A stretch of 64,000 nucleotides of DNA from Sympetrum striolatum (GCA_947579665.1 OX388345.1:68005454-68069453); one strand, 5' to 3'; positions 1 to 12,639 are shown, counted from the stretch's first letter. Notes: generated from the letters alone by a model not told the origin. Numbers and translations are program-made.

Positions 1-124
1 CATTCTGGCTTTCCGATAATAGCATTGAAGATTTACTTCACTTTGCATCATTCTTAGTTAGTCTCATTCCCTCTTAAATGTTTTCGATACCTGATAGTTG
101 AGGTGACAACAACCCACCATCTTC

Positions 125-147
125 TTTCAAGCAGATTACCTCATCAG
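125..147 (-). ncRNA. Hammerhead-like core motif (weak)
   Basis: Read on the minus strand, CTGATGA (147 to 141) is followed 12 bases later by GAAA (128 to 125), the order and rough spacing of a hammerhead ribozyme core. The intervening bases pair poorly and no clear YRGTC follows, so this may be chance or a decayed copy of the better-supported motifs elsewhere in the window. Confidence 0.25.
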
Positions 148-244
148 ATGAACATTATTTACGGTACGAGCATCATATTTATGTGTATTTCTTTTTATAA
201 ATATATAATAACCATAACTTCGTAGATTTCCAAGGCGTTCAGGT

Positions 245-374
245 ATATTATTCATGGTTTTTGGGTTCTCTTCCACGTTTTTTGTCTTAGACGGACGACG
301 TTTCGACCGCATTCCAGCAGTCGTCCGACAAAAACAAAATACGTGGAAGAGAACCCAAAAACCATGAATAATAT
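245..374. repeat. Foldback element with 34-bp arms
   Basis: Bases 245-278 and 341-374 are perfect inverted repeats of 34 bp. Inside them a second imperfect stem joins GACGGACGACG on the left to CAGTCGTCCGAC on the right. The minus strand of the centre reads CTGCTGGA, then GGTCGAAACGTCGTCC, which resembles a diverged hammerhead core. No coding potential. It is probably a short palindromic mobile element. Confidence 0.75.
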
Positions 375-2082
375 ATAATAATCATAATATTATTATCTTA
401 TTGTTATCTGTGAGTTACACCTAGAGTAAAAATAAAAACAATTCCTCCAATATCGAAATTGATTAAGTTTGAAATTATGGGAATTAAACCAGCATTTGAA
501 TTAGATGGCTAAATCATATATTTATTCTGTGGATTCCTCATTAAGATTTATTAAAATTATATATATTCCAAATCAAGTGAAAAGTTTGAGCAGATATATT
601 CAAACACAAATGGGGGCGAGAGCACACGAACATATACTGCAGCCAAATATTTGTATATATACCTCTAATCAAATCCACACTTGGGGAAAATTTGAGCCTC
701 AAAAACGAATTGGTCAACAGGTACATTGTTTTATAAAGGCTAAACAAAAAAAATAGGCCAAGAAAGGATTAAATTTATACCTGGTGATGAAGTGATGGCT
801 AATTTTCTGTAGATATCTTGTGAATGTTCGCAATGCTCTTAAATATTCTACAGTAAGGCCCGTATTATACAAGGTCATTTTAAACAGACATTTATAAAAA
901 ATAAATGAAAGCGCGCAATTCCTCTGCGCAGTAAAATGAGAGATTATAGTTGTTTGTTTATGTTTAATGGGGAAGATATATCGCGAAAATGCATGCGCCT
1001 TTCAGCCTTTCGATAAATTCGGATTATAGACTTCTTTGGCGTGGGAGAATTAATCGAAAACCGATTCCAACACTCGAGTGCGTCCTGAGATCTCCAAGAT
1101 TCCGAATGCGGAATGATACATGGAATTGTCGATAGGCGAGAGTCGGGATAAAATAAAGCAGACGGAATGAGATTTGAGGGAAATGAATGATAGATCGAGC
1201 GAAAAGCATGCGTTTTATGAGCTTGTGGATGTGGATGCGCTCTCAAGGTATCGTAGGAGTTTTAAAAATAGAAATACACAAAATGCAGGGGAATTTGTCA
1301 CAACATTAAACGCCGGTGTAGGAAATATTACTAAAATTATTAACTACTACTATCTACTCTAAGGTATCCAAATTTATCATTTACGTATTTACAAAAATAC
1401 AACATATACTATTACTTCATATTCATTTATTCGTAATAGTAAATAGTATTGAGTATTATTGTATTTAGCGGGCTAATCTTTCCACAGAAAACACTTACGA
1501 TAGCCGAGTTTTAAATCGAATTTTTCTTAGCCTCAGCCTTCAATACACACATAATAATCATAATAAGCTTTCTACATAATTAAGCTGTGTTAATTTTGAT
1601 CAGTGACTTTTCACCCCAGTGCCTGTTCGCTAAAAGAGATGTTTAACCCTGAAAGTGCATGTTTGTTCAAATAATATGTTTTCCATATGAGTATTATGAT
1701 TGGTTTAGGCTCGATTGGATGGTCATTGTGCATTATCCTCCGTGGAGCACCACTACAGTGACCATCAAGTATCTATTTAACAGAGATGGAATTGCCGCAG
1801 CATATAAGTTTAGAAGTTCGAATATTTGCCCAAGATGAGACTTGGGTTCGAGTCCAAATCATATCGCTGTTTTTCACTTCTTGTTTAACCTTGGATTTAA
1901 GGCGCACACTTCCTTGTACTAACTCCACGTTCCACTTTATATAGTCTTACTACAGATTGATGCCTGAAAAATAGTGTTTAAATCCTCTAATAAAAGGTAA
2001 TTTCAATCGACGCATCGGGAAGAAAGATAAAAAAGAATGAAATCAAGTGGTTCAGGCGTTACTTTGTGGAAAGCCATTTAAG
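375..2082. other. AT-rich non-coding stretch
   Basis: No gene or mobile element is recognised. Short overlapping open frames on both strands near 944-1362 look like chance. A tRNA B-box-like GGGTTCGAGTCC lies at 1844-1855 on the plus strand, but no convincing A box precedes it at the usual distance. It may be a decayed SINE head. Confidence 0.5.
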
Positions 2083-2168
2083 ATAATGAATAAAAACACT
2101 GTAATTTTCCACACTATTTGTGGAATTCCACTAATAGTGTGGAAAATTACTGTGTTTTTATTCATTAT
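2083..2168. repeat. Near-perfect 86-bp palindrome
   Basis: Arms 2083-2118 and 2133-2168 (36 bp) are inverted repeats with one mismatch. The 14-base centre is itself largely palindromic (GTGGAATTCCAC), so the whole block can fold into one hairpin. It is either a tiny foldback element or the product of a palindromic duplication. The TTTTCCACA motif in the arms also occurs in the foldback at 61446-61645. Confidence 0.8.
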
Positions 2169-3188
2169 GATAAAAAAAAACATAGACGACCTGCAGAGAG
2201 GCTATTCTTGTAGTTTAGAGAAAAATACACAGATTTCATTTCCATGTTATCCATTATCACTGACTAGAAAAACTGTAACGCACTACTCTTCTAGATAATT
2301 TAATCGCAATACTTTTGAAAGAACTCTCGCAAAGATAACGTAAAACTCGTCAAATGAATAAAAGTGCGTCTATACGTGAAGGTTTGTTAATCAAGTTTCG
2401 AAATTACAAGCGAGAGTTTAGAAATAATTGATTGCTTGGTACGGATAGTCGATACCGCGTTTGCTGTATGCTCTGACGTCAAACGTTCGCCTACGATGGA
2501 ACTGTTGATAAATTAATTATCCTATGATATGTAATTATAAAGATATTTTATGATCCCTGGAATTTTTCACTCATTGATTACAGGAAATAAAACTAATTGT
2601 TTCAAATAATAGCTGGAATGCAATCTCCGTCCGAATTAATCGTAATTTGAGTTTAATTTTATAGAGGGGAGAATTTCGGAGTTATAGTTTTGAAATTCAT
2701 ATTCCACAACAGGATATAATAATACCTAATATATTACAGGCGAATGTTTAAAGCATAAGTGAGCACTCAGATATGGTACATATGGGTATTAATTTCGTAG
2801 ATAAAATGTTTTTTGAAAATGTAATTTTTTTGTAATTCAGATTATCTTTTTATAAAAATGTGATTTAATAATTAATTACTCCCTTATCTTGGCAATATAT
2901 AATGTAAACATTAATTAAACTCAGGGCGTGAAAGTTTTTTATTAACCCGGTAAAAAATCCAGAATGAAGTAGATGACATGTAATTGACGTATTATTTAGG
3001 TGTTTTAACTATATATATATACAATGTAAAGACAACATGTTCTGACCTTTGTGGGAAGACATTCGAGACCACTTAAATCAAAACTTAGAATTTTCTTTAT
3101 ATTTTATAAATTATTACTCAGTTAATTCATGAATAAATATATACGGAAAAAAACTAAAAAATACTCGGAAGTGCACGAGATTCGCGTA
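2169..3188. other. AT-rich non-coding stretch
   Basis: I see no gene, repeat or signal that I can support here. Confidence 0.5.
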
Positions 3189-3214
3189 GTTTCTTTAAAC
3201 ATCTTCTTCATCAG
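3189..3214 (-). ncRNA. Hammerhead-like core motif
   Basis: On the minus strand an exact CTGATGA (3214 to 3208) is followed after 14 bases by GAAAC (3193 to 3189) and then TACGCG. Core order matches hammerhead ribozymes, but the linker does not form an obvious stem II and no GTC cleavage triplet follows closely. It is probably one arm of a decayed member of the foldback family. Confidence 0.35.
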
Positions 3215-3230
3215 CCATTTTATCCTGGTT

Positions 3231-4190
3231 CGTGCTTTCTCTAAGTTTGTTCTACCCAAGGATATGGTTTTATTTAGATAGAATAGATTTTAAACAGAAG
3301 TTTTAGATTTCACTGTGGAGAATAACGTTGTATCAATTCCCTTAATTCCGAATATAGTGTACCTGGACTGAGCACTTCCCAGAGAGATGCTAATCGTAAT
3401 GGTCCGAACCGGTCGTTGAATGAAATGATGATGTTTTTGTTTTATATGAATGGTATTGGTGGTATGTTATGATATTGATATCTGCAGGAGAGGTTATTGC
3501 CTCCCTGTTTAACAGGAAAACCTTAACATGAATATAAAGTCAGAACGGAGGGCCACAGAAGAGAAGTTGGAAAATTCTCCTTTCTGGATAAAACGGCTCT
3601 GGCTTCGAATAGCCTATCCAAGGAAATTTTCAGCCCCTTCCCACGAAAAAATTATATTTTTAAAAACGAAATTACAAAAGTAAAACGGATTCAAGATATA
3701 ACTTCCACTAGCCCACAGAAAAATAATATAAATAATAAGGAATGTAATTATAAGTAATACGAAATGGATATTTGTTACTACTTTTAGACGAAATGCAATG
3801 ACTGATGTAATTATGTAGAGTAATGTATGAAGTTGCATTAATTTTGCCACCTGACAGTTGTCCATCCGTATCATATATATCTAATAATAATAATAATATT
3901 GATAATTTTTAGTAGCAAAAAAACATCATGACATCATATAGAATGAGTAGCGTCACATAAATAACATACAGTTACACGATGAAACATCTCCCCGATGTTT
4001 TACCACCAGTAAGTCGCGTCTCGAAAATAAAACGACACTCATCACGAGAGGCATTTTTCTGAAAAATGTCGGAATTCGTATGACTTCCAAAAAGGAAAAA
4101 AATCTATCAGAGGTCGAGAACCAGAGTCGCGGAGAAGTCGCAGTCGAATCACAAGTCAAATTCCTTTCTCTCGGAGAGAGAGGCTCTTTC
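3231..4190. other. AT-rich non-coding stretch with short (AAT)n
   Basis: No coding feature is supported. A short AAT microsatellite runs from about 3881 to 3899. Confidence 0.5.
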
Positions 4191-4440
4191 TAAAAATTCC
4201 TCGTCGCACATGACGTTGGAGAACGCGGGGAAGATAAAAACACTCCTTCGAAATGTCACGACACGAACCGCGCCAAGCAAATGACGCTTAGCGTGTGTCT
4301 CCTTCGTGACGTGCCCCGCACGGATGCTCGGATGGAATCACTCCAAAGACTTTCACGTGATTCTTCTTCTTCAGAGGCTTCTCCCGCGATCGTCTGAGGG
4401 AGCGTGGGAGGGAGCGACCGTCAGCTGTTTCGCGAGGTAA
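4191..4440 (+). promoter_or_regulatory. CpG-rich block, possible promoter or 5' UTR
   Basis: This block is clearly richer in G+C and CpG than its flanks and holds several TGACG motifs (CREB/ATF half-sites). At its right edge GCGAG is followed by GTAAAG at about 4436, a plausible splice donor, and an acceptor plus short exon-like segment follows at 4583. The block could be a promoter with an untranslated first exon. No TATA box or other decisive element is visible. Confidence 0.25.
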
Positions 4441-4582
4441 AGAAGCTAAGGAAAAAAATGAAGAGGGAAACCATTGAATAAAGTCTTTCCCTGGACACTA
4501 AGAAATGACCAGGGAATCCCTTTAGCATATCAGGTTTGATCGAGTGTCTTCTCTAATCATCTCAGCTCTGTTTTTTCTGCAG

Positions 4583-4669
4583 AAAAGATGCCGCCGATTC
4601 CACCATTTAATGCAGTTACGTGGGTGTTTTGTAATTTTCTGATTCTGAAAGCTCCGTCTTATAGAAAAG
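4583..4669 (+). CDS. Candidate short exon with start codon
   Basis: A pyrimidine tract ending TTTTTTCTGCAG gives a good acceptor at 4582. The next 87 bases contain an ATG five bases in, with frame beginning MPPIPPFNAVTWVF, and end AAAAG followed by GTGAGG, a good donor. The product would start with 27 complete codons and continue downstream in phase 1. I recognise no family and found no matching next exon. Two good splice sites round an open frame can occur by chance, so this is tentative. Confidence 0.25.
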
Positions 4670-4675
4670 GTGAGG

Positions 4676-7320
4676 TATGGAATGCTCTCTCAAAGAATTA
4701 TCTGATAATTGATAGATTATTGACCAAAAGACAATTGCTGGCAGGCATGGGTGGACCCAAACGAGGTGTTAAAAATTCATGTATTGATGATTTTCCAAAA
4801 AAAACTTTTCCTTGAGATATGACGATAGGGGAAAAATAAACAAACTAACAGAACTACTTTTCCAGAATAACCTCAACTAGATTTTTTCCGACATTGAGGC
4901 ATTTTGTTATTCCATTAACGGCATTTGCACATTCGAAGACAAAGGAAAACGCGTTAGGTGTAAGTAACCGCCATGAAGGACTGTTTTTCTGCGGAATATC
5001 AAAGAAGTCACAGAATTAAGAGTTAGGTTTGGATGTTCAACCCCAGTTTCATCACAAAGCTTCTTTTTATATATTTCAGTATTACTTTTTGCGGTTTGTA
5101 TGTCGTTGTGGTTGCCCAAACAATTGTCTAACAACACTTACGACATAAACACACAACCCAATCCCTTACACTATGAAGTTTCTTACAGATAGACAATCCG
5201 AGATAACATCACTCTATTTACAAAAAATGTTAAAATTAGGGTTAATATGTAAATGCGCAGCCAATGGGAGAGAATTAATTTACTAATATTATTGTTACTT
5301 CAACATAAATTCATCTATTTGATATTAGAGAAAAATAAAAGTCTGGACGTAAGTAAACTGTTTATGAATCCTTTATATGAATTATCAATTTACTTAGCAG
5401 TGAGATATGGAATGTAACAGCTGCTGAGAGGTGATGATTAAGTTTAGAGCCAGAGAAGTACAATAATAAAGTAAAAAGTGTGAGCGAGGACCTCCGAAGA
5501 TTGAGTGAAATGAAGGCTATGGAAATATAACAATTTAAGGAGAGGAAATATAACAGAGTAAAATGGAAGGTACGGCATTCACTTAAAAATAGTAGCAGAT
5601 GGAAAAATTGAGAGGACTCATAGAGGAAGCATAATTTTAAGTAGTAATAGATAGAGTGAAATACAGGTATCATTATAAACGCTACTCAATACGGCAATAT
5701 TCGTATCGTGCGAATCACCATATAACATAAGGAAAGTATGAAACCACTAGGCTACTTCATTATTAACCAAATTGTGCTTCTTAAACTCTTCGGAGCGCCT
5801 TATGTAACAGCTATCAATTTTCACTGCAATCGCGAGATATCTCTTTGACTTCTGGCTTTCAAAATTCTCAAAAATGAATTATGTTAAGTGTTTTGAGGAA
5901 AAAAAGTTTTAAATCAAAGTTTTTCAGTAATCCAGAGAAATATAAGGCAAAGGCTTGACGATGGCTAATGCTTTACTAGAATAATAGTCGAAACAAATGG
6001 CCAAAATCGCTTAAGTTCGATTTCTGTAGATTAGTTATACATATTGAATTCCTTGTCGACAAATGATTTGTTTTACTCGTATATTACTTAAAATATTGGA
6101 ATTCCACGGATTGAAATGCTTTCCCTTCGTAAATTGCGAACTTTATCAAATAAATGAAACACTAGATTATAATACTGTACAACGAGGTATTATTGAGCAC
6201 TGATAGGAAGTGGAGCAGTTGGCTTGGTAAAAACAACATTGTAAGCTGCAAAAATCAATCCGAAAACTGAATCCTTTTATGATGATGATGATGTTTATAA
6301 TTTTCCTTCCGATTCATGTAAACGACTTAATTAGTGATATATAGTTGGCTGAAACTTTCAATAATTTCTATAGCACTACTCTCACATTGTTAAAGCCGTT
6401 GATTTACAAACGCAATTCGGTTTTCCTGATATTCCCCATTTCCCTGGTTTCCCATTTCTCTATTACGGGACTCATCTGGTTCACGTGTCCAAAAGAAAGA
6501 AACACTGTGCTTTTTCTTTCGCAGCTGCAAAAACCTCGCGTGGACGAGGAATCTGTTCCGGGAATAGCGGAAATGCCAAGACTATGTCAACATGGTTTGC
6601 TTATTTTTTAAATCAAAAAAGTTACGTTTACATGAAATAGGAAACATGACGGACCTTTCCTCAATAAAACGAAAGTGAAGCCTTATTTATGTATCTCCTT
6701 CCGCGGACAGAATGCAAAGATAATTTAAAGGCTTTGTTTGCTCGTTCCTGAATTTATGATATTGAGTGCGAGAGCGTGAGCATTCATGCGAAATACCATA
6801 AATCTAACTTTAAAATGCGTGGAATTAATTCCTTTTTGGGAACATGGGACAAAAAAGCCAACGATAATTACTTACTGTGAACTCTTAGATTCAAATAAAT
6901 GTATCGACAATTTTTCAATCTGGTATTAAAATATTTACTTTCTACAGGATCTTGCAGTATAAAAATGTATTTAATAACGCGATATGAGACTTTTTTTAAC
7001 TAAATTGTCTTCATTTGTATAGCTTGTTTTATCTATGATTAGCAGTTATCTAAACGTTTTGTTTGACACTATGGCCGGCGTAAAAGAAATTAAATGTAGG
7101 TATTCTAAAAATAATTATATTTAACCTCCGTTGATTTTATCAAGCCAGAGGTTTTTTTACAGCGTAAACAGACTATATGTTGGCTTAGTGCTGTTCACAA
7201 TAATAATTATTGAATAAAGTTTTGAGAAGATAAAAACAAACTTTTCAGATTCCTGGGAACCCCGATTTTTCACGAAAGCACGAGGTAGTACAAGAATGGT
7301 CAAAATAATAATTTGCTTTT
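4676..7320. other. AT-rich non-coding stretch
   Basis: Small open frames at 4907-5137 and 5362-5673 (minus) and 6345-6611 (plus) lack family signatures or convincing splice sites. No mobile element is recognised. Confidence 0.5.
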
Positions 7321-7324
7321 AAAA

Positions 7325-7379
7325 CCACATAATTTAAACATATCGCCATTAAGGTTTCACTGCATAGCATCATCGTCAG
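7325..7379 (-). ncRNA. Hammerhead-like motif of the foldback family
   Basis: The minus strand shows CTGACGA (7379 to 7373), a 14-base linker that can form a short hairpin (GATGC with GCAGT, one mismatch), and GAAACC (7358 to 7353). On the plus strand the order is CCACA, spacer, GGTTTCA, spacer, ATCATCG, as in the foldbacks at 8554, 31913 and 61446. The YRGTC step is not conserved. It sits just beside the LINE tail that starts at about 7386. Confidence 0.45.
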
Positions 7380-7385
7380 GCCAAA

Positions 7386-7640
7386 TAATTAGTTAGTTAG
7401 TTTGACCCTTTATTGGCGAGGTTAGGCCCAGGTGGGCCTCTCTTCCACCTAACCTCGTATGTCGTTACATTTAAAAAAACTCAACTTATTAAAAAAATAC
7501 AAAAAAAAGAGAAGGGTGTGGGAAAAAATCTATGCAACTGAAGGTTGACTAAGAAAAAACCCACGTTGCGGGAAAACACCCACAAAGAAGGGGGGTGAAA
7601 AAGAACCCGCGAAAACACAGTCATAGAAATAAATACAATA
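7386..7640 (-). mobile_element. LINE 3' tail with stem-loop, CR1/Jockey-like family
   Basis: Read on the minus strand this is the 3' end of a LINE related to the one at 32356-34985. Shared landmarks on the plus strand are CTTTATTGGCGAGGTTAG-like sequence, a short inverted repeat (GGCCCAGGTGGGCC here), TCTTCCACCTAACC, and further in GGAAAACACCCACAAAGAAG. No coding part remains recognisable. Confidence 0.6.
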
Positions 7641-8553
7641 GTACACAAACATAGATATATGAAAAGTGAAAAAGATTATATATGAACAATTGTTTGATAA
7701 ATTAAATTTAACAAAATGTATAGAAGGCCTAATTGATAGTTAGTTATAATAAAAGTTTAAAGCTATAATAAACTAAATAATCTAATATTCTATAAGCTAC
7801 AATATAGTATATTAAAAATTTTATAAAATTTCTTCAGCCGGAGGCATTTGTCAATAGATGTTTTCATGGACTGTCTTGAAGTCCTTGTCATTGTTAAGGT
7901 AATTCCTGTTAAATGGAGGTGCCTGTAAAGAATTATGCTATTTGGTTTGCATACGTAAATTATTCTTTAATACATGTTTGTTTTATTATTGTATTCCACC
8001 CTGTAAAGGCCAAAGCCATCCGTTGTGTGAAATATAACTTACACTTTATTACACTATTAGTAGTTTGCATTTTATCGTTGCTCGTAATTGCATGTTCAAT
8101 GACAAGAATAACTTTCATGACCGATGACAAAATGAGTGAGACAATACAGAAAGAGGTGAATTGGTTTTTCGATTGAGAAGCGAGAGCAGCTGCTGGATAT
8201 TTTTCTCCTAACCCGAGGATTAGGGTATGCCCGTTCTTTGCACCAAGAATGCGTACTTCGCTACTCTATTTAGAGGCCTTATTAAGTTTCACTCGTTTCG
8301 ACTTACTTGTTAGACAGTTCTGCAGGCAAAGGTGCCAATTTCAGAAGGGTTCCCCCTTTCGAGAGTCTAGCCATGCATTCTCTCTTGGGTTAGATACAGG
8401 CATTACTTTTCACCTGACATTCCTACAAAGTATTCATTTGTAACCAGAACTTAAGACAATTCACTAATTAGGTGACGACAGATTTCTACCCCGTGTCTCT
8501 ATTTTCAATAAAATTAATGTGTTTAATCTTCACTTCGTAGAAAGGTGAAAAAA
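7641..8553. other. AT-rich non-coding stretch
   Basis: An 87-codon open frame at 7913-8176 (plus) encodes a hydrophobic segment but shows no family motif, no conserved context and no convincing splice sites. I do not call it a gene. Confidence 0.45.
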
Positions 8554-8715
8554 CCATCCTAAAAGAAACACATTTGGTAGCTTCCACAATAAATATATAA
8601 TCTTGCGACCGGTTTCACCCATGTGACTGGCCAGATGATGTTAATATTTGACGAAACCAATCGTAAGATAGTATATTTATTGTGGAAGCTTTCAAGTGTG
8701 TTTCTTGTAAGATGG
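8554..8715. repeat. Foldback element carrying hammerhead-like core
   Basis: Arms 8554-8619 and 8650-8715 are imperfect inverted repeats of 66 bp. The plus strand of the right side reads CCAGATGA, T, GTTAA, TAT, TTGAC, GAAACC, AATCG: a hammerhead-like core in which GTTAA and TTGAC can form a 5-bp stem II. The left arm on the minus strand carries GAAACCGGTCG. CCACAATAAATATA flanks the core in both arms. The element has no coding capacity. Confidence 0.8.
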
Positions 8716-11099
8716 CTTTATTTTCAAGTAACTATCAGCTAAATCGTCAACTCTGATTGAGAATTTTCATTTAAAAATTACATGTTTAGATTAGAATTGT
8801 ATATTAAAATACGCTATGACTGATTGTTACGCGTTATTTAGTTGCGTAATGACGTAATATACCTTTCCGGAAAAATGATGTAAATTTTGGCGAATTTGCA
8901 CTTTAAATTTAGAGATAGGATGCTTTTATAAGATGTGGCAGATACTATATGTCCACATTTCGCAGAATTGACTCGCAACAGTGATATAAATGCAAACACC
9001 ATTTTTTTTTCTCTCCGCGAACGATGTATGTTAGTTAACGGTAGAAGAAATAGAATATACGGTGCAAAAACTCCACACGCCGAAAGTTGGCTTACAGGGA
9101 ATCTGCGTAGATAATGTTAGTCATTCCGGAATTTCTCATGTCACTCTCCAAAAAAATTTGCAATCTTTTACCCAGTTCATATAAAGATTTTTTTGTCCTA
9201 TGTGTAAACATTTGAGAATGAAACAAACAGAGGGAAGGATAAGCAACAAGTTATCGGATCTCCACAATAATTTTAAGAGAGGGTAAGGGGCAAATAGTAT
9301 TGGTATCTGGCGTGATGTAACGCTAAATTAATGAATGCTCCTTTGGATAAGGAAAAGGGATCGACAGAAGGAGGAATGAAATTGAGAAGGGAAGGGAGGC
9401 GAATGAATAGGGAAACGGTTAATAAGTGATAGTCTAGGTGTGGTATAATGAAGAAGGAATGTCGAACGAGCAGATCTGTTTGGAGCACGATAATTGAGCA
9501 CATAGATTAAGGGAGGACAGTTTACATGGGAGTTTAGAAGGGAGTAAGGGAATGGTAGGTCATGTTTTGTTCGATTGATAGAGAGAGAGATTCTAGGGAA
9601 AGAGCAGATAGGATAGAGTTATTTGGGGCTTGGCGGAGGGAAACGAACTCTAGATTTCTTAATTCTTAGAAAAAAATTCGTGATTCTGTCTCAGGAAGAA
9701 AGATGAGTTGCGGTAGATATGGACCAAATAGGGAAGCAGCAGGACAACACAGGAGGAATATAGAAGGAAAAGTATAAAGAAGCAGGTGAAGGATCAGCAA
9801 TATGAGGGTAACGCCAATTGAATGAAACTTTTAATAGCATTTACCAATGATTATTCAAGACTTACGCCCTTAGCATCACTCACATCCTGAGGAGAAACAG
9901 TTACAAAAACGGACAAGTAAAGTCTGACAGGACTACAATTCCAACCTTGATCTTACGATTGTCGGTTGCTCTTCCAATGGAGGCATTCGGCCAGAACATT
10001 CCAATATATCAGAAGTTCGGCAGTCTTTGTTGCCAAGGATGTTTGGTTATGTCCAAATATGCGGTCCTCATTAAGGACGATGTCACATATTTGGATGAAC
10101 TTACAAGAAATAGGCCATACAAAGAGGAGGAAAACAGAAGCCTCTCTTAAAGATAAAACAAGGATGGAGGATAAGGTGGTTTTGCATGTTATGGCGTGTT
10201 TCTTGAAATATCCCCGAGAGAGGTTACTCTTATCTTATTATGTTCCATATTATCGGAGCAAGACGGTGATTTAATATCAGAGAAATGTAAAATTTGTGGT
10301 AAAGTAGAATTAAATAAAAAATACAGAGACAACGAGTTGCATACAAACAAAAACAAAAGCACAGCTCCAATATATACTAGCTAAAGTGTATAACTTAAGC
10401 CCAACTGAAATCAGAATATTTGTAGAAAAAGGTAGACGTTGCACCAAAAAAGAAAAGCATATTATTGTTACAAGGGGTTAAAAATAATTTACTCTAATAA
10501 CTACCACTCATAAAATACAATATATAACATATAATAGTTACTACTCTATAAAAGATTATATATGCATTTAAATACAAATATCTGATTGGATAACTATTTT
10601 ATTTTATTGTATTCGTATGTTTATTGGATTAAATAAATCCCTCCAAAGATGAATGTCATAGAAATGACGATGATTATATTTTAATTTATCTTTCGTCTTT
10701 TAAAATTGCTCTTCTTTCTTATATTTCATATAATTATTTGTATTCTTTTTCTTTATTATATTCTACACAATTTTTTAAATGCATTTAGATTTATCTTTAT
10801 AGCCGGACAAAAATTTATATCCTTTGACTATGTTATGTTCATAAAAAAATATTTGTGTACTATTTTTTGCATTACTTTTTTGTAAATTGAACAGTTTGCC
10901 CAATAAGTAAAGCGATAATACAAAAAAATCAAAACTTCATGAAAACTAACTTTTTGATGGCTTGTACTTAATGGAGAACAATATGATTATCATCACAGAG
11001 AAGGCTAATTTTTAACACGATTCCACTAAAGTAACTTCTGTTGGTACCCTCTAAATTCCATTTATTTCCCAGACACATAAAACGAAATCACTATTTTCT
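8716..11099. other. Non-coding stretch, partly purine-rich
   Basis: From about 9230 to 9790 the plus strand is strongly purine-rich (many GGGAGG and AGGAAG runs). Open frames there and at 9947-10384 have no recognisable domain. I see no mobile element that I can name. Confidence 0.45.
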
Positions 11100-11880
11100 C
11101 GGGGTACTTCAGGGGCAAATCCTTCCTCAGGGCCCTGAATTATCGCCGGACAAACACAAACGCCTCATCAACCCCTGAATGCCCTAATTGTCCCGTCTCT
11201 TCAAAGGGTCTCCACCCCAACCCTTTACCTCCAACTCCCTTATGTTTATGGCAACTTTCAAATGTCACCCTCACCCATTTTTCTCCCCTTTGGTTCTGCA
11301 GAGAGCTCTCTTTATAGGCGAGGTAAGACTCCCTGGCGAAAGGTCACGGGGGGTAGAGGGACCCTTTAAGGGGGTGAAACGAGGTACTTGAGAGGGAATA
11401 TCCCTAACGCCTTTTAGAATGGACACGGAACTTAGAAGGAAGTGGTAATCCGAGCAGACAATGAGGCGCTTTGCGGAGATAACGCCCGGGAATTCGCGGG
11501 GGTTAATTTTCTATGCAAACGATATCGTAACTGTCCGGAGCTCCGTGGGTTGAGAAACGTGTGGTTGGGTATGCATCGCGTCGCATTCCGATCTTCTTTT
11601 TTTCTGGTGGTTTAGGGGATGAGTCTTGGGGAGGTGGCGGTGGAGTCAGGGTCGCTGTCCGCCTGCAGACGAGCTATTCACTCCGGAAGTCGACACATAT
11701 GAGATTACGTTGGAGGAGTTTGCGGGGAGAGGGTGGAATGCTATTTAAGGAGGGGCGAGGAACTTGGAGATGGACTCGGCAGAGAGCGCGGTGGAATTCA
11801 GTGACAGACCGACTCTATTAAGATCTGGTCCATTCCTGCGACATATCCTTCCAAAAAAGGAAACATGGGTTTCTCTGAGT
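11100..11880. other. GC-richer island, function unknown
   Basis: Base composition shifts to higher G+C with frequent CpG. Open frames at 11188-11391 and 11561-11821 (plus) are rich in Gly, Arg and Pro, as expected of translated GC-rich DNA, and I do not think they are genes. The island could be conserved non-coding DNA or a regulatory region. Confidence 0.35.
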
Positions 11881-12087
11881 TTCACGCAAGTTTAACCTCC
11901 CCTCCTTCTCGATGAATTTGTCAGGAGGACGAAAATAAATGGATATCTGTAGGAATTATACTGCCTCCGCTTCTTATTCCACATTTAAAAATAAAACAAT
12001 CTGTTTTTCGAATAGTAAATTAAATAAAGTAATATCAGGTTTACCAAAGGAAACCAGTTAAAGATCAGAATGGAAGGGAAGACATAG

Positions 12088-12575
12088 TGCAGGTGCACAA
12101 ATTCCCTTACTTAGGGTAAAGTTCTTTCTTGGGATGGAATATGCAGAAATGAGTTCCGAAAAGGGATAGCTAAGGAAGATTTCATGAAGTGAAGGAAATG
12201 GGCGACAAAAGGTCTTGATAAAGAAATCAGGAAAAGATTGGTGAATTCCAAGGTTTGGATTGTCTAGCTGTTTGGGTGTGAAACGTGAATCTTAAGAGGA
12301 GATCAATTGGTCTGAGTTATTTCAGATATGGCTGAGGCATAGAATGGAAATAATTAGATTGATTGAAAGGAAAATAAACACGGGAAGCTAGATATTCTTG
12401 GGATGAGAGGGAACTAAAATAGTTAACTGTCGACAGGGGAAATGGGTGGGTAAAACATTGAGAGGGCAGACATTTCTAAAGAGTAAGTGAGGCTCGAAAA
12501 CAAGAGAAAAGACTGAGGGGAAGACAGAGATAGAAGATTTTCGGTGACGTAAAAGGTGGGGTAAGTTATCAAATA
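12088..12575 (+). pseudogene. Decayed LINE ORF2 C-terminal region (RTE-like)
   Basis: With frame switches, the plus strand translates to the order typical of LINE reverse-transcriptase C-termini: KFPYLG, then DGICRNEFRKGIAKEDFMK, then EIRKRLVNSKVWIV*LFGCET, then RQGKWVGKTLRG and a GKTEIEDFR stretch. These match the family pattern of a YLG motif, an EI..RI..AK..F segment, an EIRKR..K..VWS..LYGCETW segment and the R.RKWIGH.LRG segment. At least five stops and several indels break it. RT catalytic motifs lie upstream and are not present. Clade assignment (RTE-like 'endonuclease-reverse transcriptase') is from memory of the pattern. Confidence 0.65.
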
Positions 12576-12639
12576 AGAAATGGGGTTGACTAGAGAATAT
12601 TAAGGGACATGAGCCAACTGACAGGTAGAACACTAACGT

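Noticed and set aside
7913..8176. 87-codon frame with a hydrophobic segment
   Set aside because: AT-rich chance frames often look membrane-like; no family motif or splice support.
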